A stretch of 8,706 nucleotides of DNA from Promethearchaeia archaeon. Lineage in GTDB: Archaea; Asgardarchaeota; Lokiarchaeia; Sigyniarchaeales; SOKP01. This document shows, piece after piece, positions 5,670-8,706 of this stretch (positions are counted from its first letter, which is position 1; every line of letters begins with the position of its first letter). The stretch is from contig JAHQWY010000152.1 of assembly GCA_029856445.1 (NCBI GenBank), forward strand, positions 1-8,706. Direction: 5' to 3'. The notes under the pieces were generated by a model. That model was not told where the DNA came from. It made no database searches and worked only from the letters and a program-made list of their open reading frames with translations. The position numbers were made by a program, and so were the translations under genes.

Positions 5670-6230
5670 TTATTGTTGTTTTTTAAAAAGATATGCATTT
5701 AAATATTCACTTTCTATTACTTTTAATTTAAGATTTAAATCTTTTGAGTAATCACGTGGATCCACAGCATCCGGATGCCCCTTCCATCTCTTTCTTAATA
5801 ATTCAACACCATCATCTGTAAATTCTATAATTACCAAAACTCCATTATTTTTCAAGACTCGCATTAGTTCTACTAAAGCACCTGTTTTATTACCAATATG
5901 ATGAAATGTTGCATAAAGAAAAACTGCATTAAAATTGCTACTTTCAAAAGGTAATTTTTCAGCATTTAGAGGTATAAACGTAATCATATGATCAACATTG
6001 ACTTTTTTTGCAGAAGACTCCCAATCAGCCCAAAAGGTTCCCTCAGGTTCTCCCGTTATAACATTATAGCCTTGAAGAGCAAGAATTATTGCCATATGAC
6101 CCCGTCCCGTACCAACATCCAAGATTTTAGAATCTTTGGGCAAATTTAACTGATCAATAATGGAATTTAAAAAATTAGCGTCTCTATAAAATTCATCTCC
6201 CATAATCTCTTTTGCTTGTTCTAAATTCAT
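5670..6230 (-). CDS. Class I SAM-dependent methyltransferase
   Basis: The 186-residue protein has a standard Rossmann-type methyltransferase core. Motif I is ILDVGTGRGHMA (36-47); the acidic residue after strand 2 is E61 in VITGEPEG; the LPFESSNFNAVFLY block (93-106) marks strand 4 of UbiE-type Methyltransf_11 enzymes; and ELMRVLKNNGVLVIIEF (121-137) is the typical strand 5 region. FHHIGN (109-114) follows strand 4. An added segment at 145-165 (RKRWKGHPDAVDPRDY) lies before the last strands and may be involved in substrate recognition. The protein is soluble and short for the family, with few extra elements. The substrate is unknown. It begins at ATG 6230 with no Shine-Dalgarno and a TATA-like box about 23 bp upstream, consistent with a leaderless first gene of the operon that continues into the SET gene. 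Confidence 0.85.
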   Translation of the reverse strand: MNLEQAKEIMGDEFYRDANFLNSIIDQLNLPKDSKILDVGTGRGHMAIILALQGYNVITGEPEGTFWADWESSAKKVNVDHMITFIPLNAEKLPFESSNFNAVFLYATFHHIGNKTGALVELMRVLKNNGVLVIIEFTDDGVELLRKRWKGHPDAVDPRDYSKDLNLKLKVIESEYLNAYLFKKQQ

Positions 6231-6246
6231 AGATAAATCATAAATC

Positions 6247-6257
6247 TTTATTTTAAG
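6247..6257 (-). promoter_or_regulatory. TATA-like box for the methyltransferase-SET unit
   Basis: Minus-strand CTTAAAATAAA is centred about 23 bp before ATG 6230, the spacing expected if transcription starts at or next to the start codon (leaderless). Confidence 0.4.
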
Positions 6258-6272
6258 TTATTACTATTTATT

Positions 6273-6283
6273 AAAAAAAAAAA
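6273..6283 (-). terminator. Poly-T terminator after the DUF4177-like gene
   Basis: Eleven T residues on the minus strand begin 15 bases past the stop codon of the small upstream gene and precede the TATA-like box of the next unit. This separates the small gene's transcript from the methyltransferase-SET operon. Confidence 0.55.
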
Positions 6284-6298
6284 GGTTAGGTTAAATAA

Positions 6299-6496
6299 TT
6301 AATCCTTAATTAGATATGCTGTATAGTGAATACCATTTTCTGGGCTGACACCACCAAGATAAATAGATTCACAATTTATAACCTTCCAACCATCTTGCAG
6401 ATGTCTATTCATAATTTCCTCAAATTCGTATGGTTGGAAATCTTTTTTCGAAATTTTCATTGGTAAAATGTAAGTTACTATCTTGAATTGCGGCAT
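6299..6496 (-). CDS. Small DUF4177-like protein (65 aa)
   Basis: The 65-residue protein starts with a strand (FKIVTYILPMKI), followed by a helix with YEFEEIMNRHLQDGWKVI (23-40) and two more strands ending in YTAYLIKD. The pattern 'helix, then two residues, then GW-x-V-I, then strand' is characteristic of DUF4177-like mini-proteins, whose function is not known. It is soluble, with no catalytic motif. The start ATG lies behind a TATA-like box 26 bp upstream, so it is probably leaderless; only a weak GTGA is seen before it. An 11-T run right after it suggests a single-gene transcript. The family link is by pattern only; the coding call rests on clean composition, position and regulatory signals on both sides. 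Confidence 0.65.
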   Translation of the reverse strand: MPQFKIVTYILPMKISKKDFQPYEFEEIMNRHLQDGWKVINCESIYLGGVSPENGIHYTAYLIKD

Positions 6497-6517
6497 AACT
6501 ATTCACAAATGTTTTTT

Positions 6518-6526
6518 TATTTAATT
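6518..6526 (-). promoter_or_regulatory. TATA-like box for the DUF4177-like gene
   Basis: Minus-strand AATTAAATA is centred 26 bp before ATG 6496, the ideal distance for a leaderless archaeal message. Confidence 0.45.
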
Positions 6527-6792
6527 ATCTGTTCAGAATTGATAATATAGATTTGATTTCTTACTTAATTAAAAATTATTCTTAAAAATTTTCTATTGGT
6601 AGCATAATAATATGTAATATTTTTTCTAAGAATTTGTTTATCAATCATAGTATAAAGTTTAAAATTTTAGCTATAAATTATAAATTAATAAACAAGATAT
6701 CAATTTTCTATTAAAGATTTATAATTCATAATATAAAGGCTTCCTTCTCTAAATCTCTAGAACATTTATTTTATTAAATTAGGTATGACTAA

Positions 6793-6801
6793 CTTTAAAT
6801 A
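6793..6801 (+). promoter_or_regulatory. TATA-like box for the methyltransferase cluster
   Basis: CTTTAAATA is centred near 6797. A start of transcription about 26 bp downstream would give a leader of roughly 27 bases that contains the GGGTGA motif and ends at the ATT codon. Confidence 0.4.
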
Positions 6802-6837
6802 CAATGAATAATTTTCTATAACAAGTTCATTTAATAC

Positions 6838-6843
6838 GGGTGA
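6838..6843 (+). promoter_or_regulatory. Shine-Dalgarno deciding a non-standard ATT start
   Basis: GGGTGA matches the GGTGA part of the archaeal/bacterial AGGAGGTGAT consensus and is followed, after six bases, by ATT 6850 in the methyltransferase frame. No ATG, GTG or TTG exists in that frame between the upstream stop (6841-6843) and 7000. Confidence 0.45.
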
Positions 6844-6849
6844 AAATAT

Positions 6850-7614
6850 ATTAAAAAGTCAGCAAACTATGGAAATTGGGTACCTTTAAACTTATTTTAT
6901 GCCTTATTAGGTATTATTATAATCCTTTTAATACCATCGTTCTTACCAATATTTCTATTAATTAGAATAATATTATGGATAATAGCAGGATTTCTTTTAT
7001 TGCCTTTTTGTTATTTAATATATTTATATTATCAATTCTCAGCACATAATAAAAGATTACAATATAAGGTTTGGTATTTAGTTATCCAAAATTTACCTTG
7101 GAATGGGAAGGGAAAAGTACTTGATATTGGCACTGGAGCTGGACCATTAGCAATAGAGCTTGCGAAAAAATTTCCTCAATCCGCTGTATGGGGAATTGAT
7201 TATTGGGGAAAATTATGGAATTATTCCAAAAAAAAGTGCGAAAAAAATGCCAGAATCGAAGGGGTGGAAAATCAAGTTGTATTTCAAAAAGCTAGTGCTT
7301 CCAAGTTACCCTTTAAAGATAGTGAATTTGATGCTATTGTAAGTAATTTTGTATATCATGAAGTTCGAGATATTAAAGATAAAAAAAAGCTTTTAAATGA
7401 GTCATTTCGTGTTTTGAGAAAAGGAGGGGCATTTTCTCTCCAGGATACATTGAAAAATCAAAAAAAATTTGGGACTATTGAAGATTTAATAAGACAAATC
7501 AAGGAATGGGGAGTCCATGAGGTTAGTTTTATTGAAAGCGCTTATGAGATACCGATGCCTAACTTATTAAAATTTGAATTGAAAACTATGGGATTATTAT
7601 ATGGAATTAAATAG
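6850..7614 (+). CDS. Membrane-anchored class I SAM methyltransferase
   Basis: The frame is open from 6844 and codes for 254 residues if it starts at ATT 6850. The N-terminal part (YGNWVPLNLFYALLG, then two hydrophobic helices near 15-32 and 37-61) anchors the protein in the membrane. The catalytic domain follows: motif I VLDIGTGAGPLA (90-101), acidic D117 in WGIDYWG, KLPFKDSEFDAIVSN (152-166), YHEV (169-172) and FRVLRKGGAFSLQD. The first standard start codon, TTG 7000, would cut through the second helix and remove the anchor, so it is unlikely. The GGGTGA Shine-Dalgarno six bases before ATT supports the longer form; a mutated or misread ATG is the alternative. A cytoplasmic-side methyltransferase tethered to the membrane suggests a lipid, quinone or membrane-protein substrate (inference). 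It leads a collinear cluster with the next two genes, 41 bp before the first of them. Confidence 0.8.
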   Translation: MKKSANYGNWVPLNLFYALLGIIIILLIPSFLPIFLLIRIILWIIAGFLLLPFCYLIYLYYQFSAHNKRLQYKVWYLVIQNLPWNGKGKVLDIGTGAGPLAIELAKKFPQSAVWGIDYWGKLWNYSKKKCEKNARIEGVENQVVFQKASASKLPFKDSEFDAIVSNFVYHEVRDIKDKKKLLNESFRVLRKGGAFSLQDTLKNQKKFGTIEDLIRQIKEWGVHEVSFIESAYEIPMPNLLKFELKTMGLLYGIK

Positions 7615-7655
7615 AATTACAAAATTGAACAGAATTTTTATCAAAGGATGAAAAA

Positions 7656-8297
7656 ATGGGTTTTAAACAAACTTTATTAAATCAAGTTAGAAAACCTAAT
7701 GGCACACTAGGAAAATTAATAGCAAAAGGTATGAATAAAGGACATGCTGAGTTAGCAAAATGGGGTTTATCAAATTTTTCAATAGAACCAAATTATATTA
7801 TTCTAGATATTGGATGTGGTGGTGGAGCTAATATAAAACATTTTGCTGAAATAATAACAGATGGAAGGGTTTATGGAATTGATTATTCAGAAACAGCTGT
7901 TTCTATATGTACAAAAATTAATAAGAAATATATTGATAAAGGAATTGTAGAATTATACCACGGTTCTGCGTCCTTATTACCTTTTAATGATAATTATTTC
8001 GATTTAATAACTGGTTTTGAAGCATATTACTTCTGGTCAGATTTAATAAGTGTATTAAAAGAGATTTATAGGGTTCTTAAACCAAATGGTTGTTTGATTT
8101 TAGTAAATGAAGGGTATATATGTAATAATGAAAAGAAAAGAAAAAGAGCTGAAAAATGGGCAAAATTAGGAAATTTTTCTATTCATACTCCAGAGGAGTA
8201 CAGAGAATTTTTGAAAAAAGCTGGTTTTTTTAATATCCAAATTTTTGAAGAACATAATGAAGGCTGGATCACTGTTTTAGGTATGAAGAAACTATAA
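7656..8297 (+). CDS. Class I SAM methyltransferase (UbiE/Methyltransf_11 type)
   Basis: The 213-residue protein opens with a conserved-looking pre-core region, GKLIAKGMNKGHAELAKWGL (19-38), seen in a widespread group of uncharacterised methyltransferases. The core follows: motif I ILDIGCGGGANI (49-60), acidic D76 in VYGIDYSE, SLLPFNDNYFDLITGFEAYYFW (107-128) and IYRVLKPNGCLILVNE (137-152). A lysine/arginine-rich segment (159-170) and the final strands ending in GWITVLGMKKL complete it. It is soluble and of usual length for the group. The start ATG is preceded by AAAGGATG with a short spacer, a usable ribosome site. It lies 41 bp after the membrane-anchored methyltransferase and is likely on the same transcript. 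The substrate is unknown; the F-E-A-Y-Y-F-W stretch after strand 4 is a typical small-molecule binding area in this group. Confidence 0.87.
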   Translation: MGFKQTLLNQVRKPNGTLGKLIAKGMNKGHAELAKWGLSNFSIEPNYIILDIGCGGGANIKHFAEIITDGRVYGIDYSETAVSICTKINKKYIDKGIVELYHGSASLLPFNDNYFDLITGFEAYYFWSDLISVLKEIYRVLKPNGCLILVNEGYICNNEKKRKRAEKWAKLGNFSIHTPEEYREFLKKAGFFNIQIFEEHNEGWITVLGMKKL

Positions 8298-8317
8298 AAA
8301 AATGTAAAAAATTGATA

Positions 8318-8336
8318 TATATTAAAAATTAATATA
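8318..8336 (+). repeat. Perfect AT palindrome between methyltransferase genes
   Basis: TATATTAA and TTAATATA are 8-base inverted arms around AAA. The right arm overlaps a TATA-like TAATATAAAG at 8330-8339 that could drive the next gene. Because it is all A/T, chance is a fair explanation. Confidence 0.25.
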
Positions 8337-8388
8337 AAGATAAAGGAAAAACCTAAAATAATAATAATTCTAAGATAGTTGGTCTAAG

Positions 8389-8706
8389 ATGAAGGTAAAA
8401 AAACATAAAGGTCATGAGAGAGAAATACCTCACGCACATATATATCATACTGTATTACCATTGATATTTTTCTTAATCTGGATTTTAGATTCAAACATTT
8501 TTCGAATATCGACTTTCCTAAACAATTATATTCCATTTCTTGTACGTTTGTCGATTTGTATTATAGTATTCATTATTGCTCTAATTTTTATAAATCTCTC
8601 TCATCGGGCATTGTTTAAATCCCATCAACCACCTAATTCATTAATAACGCAGGGAATTCTTAGATATGTGAGGAATCCAATGTATTTGGGCATTCTCCTT
8701 ATTTAC
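8389..8706 (+). CDS. ICMT/PEMT-like membrane methyltransferase, N-terminal part
   Basis: The frame is open from ATG 8389 to the window edge (106 codons) and the gene is cut there. After a basic, histidine-rich start (MKVKKHKGHEREIPHAHIYH) come two hydrophobic helices near 21-34 and 50-69. Then follow SHRALFKSHQPPNSLITQG (71-89) and ILRYVRNPMYLGILLIY (90-106). The 'G-x-x-R-Y-V-R-N-P-M-Y-L-G' block is the hallmark of the isoprenylcysteine carboxyl methyltransferase / phospholipid N-methyltransferase superfamily, where it precedes the SAM-binding C-terminal part, which is missing here because of the edge. These are integral-membrane enzymes that methylate prenylated cysteines, phospholipids or similar lipophilic acceptors; many prokaryotic members have unknown substrates. 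An in-frame stop at 8371 fixes the start region; no strong Shine-Dalgarno is seen. It follows the previous gene by 91 bp and may have its own TATA-like box near 8335. Confidence 0.85.
   Translation, partial: MKVKKHKGHEREIPHAHIYHTVLPLIFFLIWILDSNIFRISTFLNNYIPFLVRLSICIIVFIIALIFINLSHRALFKSHQPPNSLITQGILRYVRNPMYLGILLIY

Larger units (their letters stand above)
6497..6849. other. AT-rich divergent intergenic region
   Basis: This 353-bp stretch separates the minus-strand DUF4177-like gene from the plus-strand methyltransferase cluster. Apart from TATA-like boxes at both ends and a Shine-Dalgarno near 6838, I find no ORF of note, no tRNA shape and no clear long repeat. It is about the most A/T-rich part of the window. 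A non-coding RNA cannot be excluded. Confidence 0.5.

Noticed and set aside
7160..7342. 60-residue plus-strand ORF
   Set aside because: Out-of-frame shadow within the membrane-anchored methyltransferase.
7000..7614. TTG 7000 as the start of the methyltransferase
   Set aside because: It falls inside the second hydrophobic helix, has no Shine-Dalgarno, and discards 50 in-frame codons that look like a membrane anchor.
2298..8297. A phosphoethanolamine methylation pathway joining the lyase to the methyltransferases
   Set aside because: Attractive because the lyase product is phosphoethanolamine, but the genes are over 3 kb apart with opposite-strand genes between them, and none of the methyltransferases shows a diagnostic match to phosphoethanolamine methyltransferases.
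1..8706. CRISPR array, transposon, prophage or defence system
   Set aside because: No regularly spaced repeats, transposase, integrase, nuclease or phage structural motifs were found in any frame.

Overview
This is a compact, AT-rich prokaryotic window holding ten complete or near-complete protein genes, one gene cut at each edge, and one doubtful small ORF. I think it is archaeal, and an Asgard (Promethearchaeota, Loki-like) genome is the most plausible source. The visible reasons are A/T-rich TATA-like boxes about 25 bp upstream of several starts with little or no leader, poly-T runs instead of classic hairpin terminators, and a gene set that mixes typical archaeal families with eukaryote-like ones (a sphingosine-1-phosphate-lyase-type enzyme, a SET-domain protein, a Gdt1/TMEM165-type cation transporter, an isoprenylcysteine-methyltransferase-like protein). 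This assignment is inference; no rRNA or other marker gene is present.

Layout. Positions 1-450 (+) hold the 3' end of an ARPP-1-like (DUF6569) gene, converging on a five-helix membrane protein with conserved-looking histidines (475-1083, -). A 337-bp gap (1084-1420) carries a doubtful small ORF with a perfect Shine-Dalgarno sequence and a GC-rich patch that looks like a tRNA 3' end. A COG1237-type metallo-beta-lactamase-fold protein (1421-2152, +) is followed by the sphingosine-1-phosphate-lyase-like PLP enzyme (2298-3644, +), which is visibly more GC-rich than its surroundings and has an inverted repeat just before its start. A flavoredoxin-type flavin reductase (3721-4314, -) is divergent from a UPF0016/Gdt1 transporter (4509-5156, +).

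From 5177 to the right edge the window is dominated by methyltransferases. On the minus strand, a class I SAM methyltransferase and a SET-domain protein form a two-gene unit (6230 to 5177), preceded by a small DUF4177-like gene (6299-6496). After a 353-bp non-coding divergent region, three collinear plus-strand genes follow: a membrane-anchored class I methyltransferase that appears to start at a non-standard ATT codon (6850-7614), a soluble class I methyltransferase (7656-8297), and the beginning of an ICMT/PEMT-type integral-membrane methyltransferase (8389 to the edge).

How they may work together. The right-hand trio combines membrane-embedded, membrane-anchored and soluble methyltransferases and could act on a lipid, quinone or prenylated substrate at the membrane. 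The SET plus class I pair could modify proteins or other molecules. The lyase, if it acts as its family does, would produce phosphoethanolamine and a long-chain aldehyde. A link between that product and the methyltransferases is only speculation. I see no defence system, CRISPR array, transposase or phage gene.
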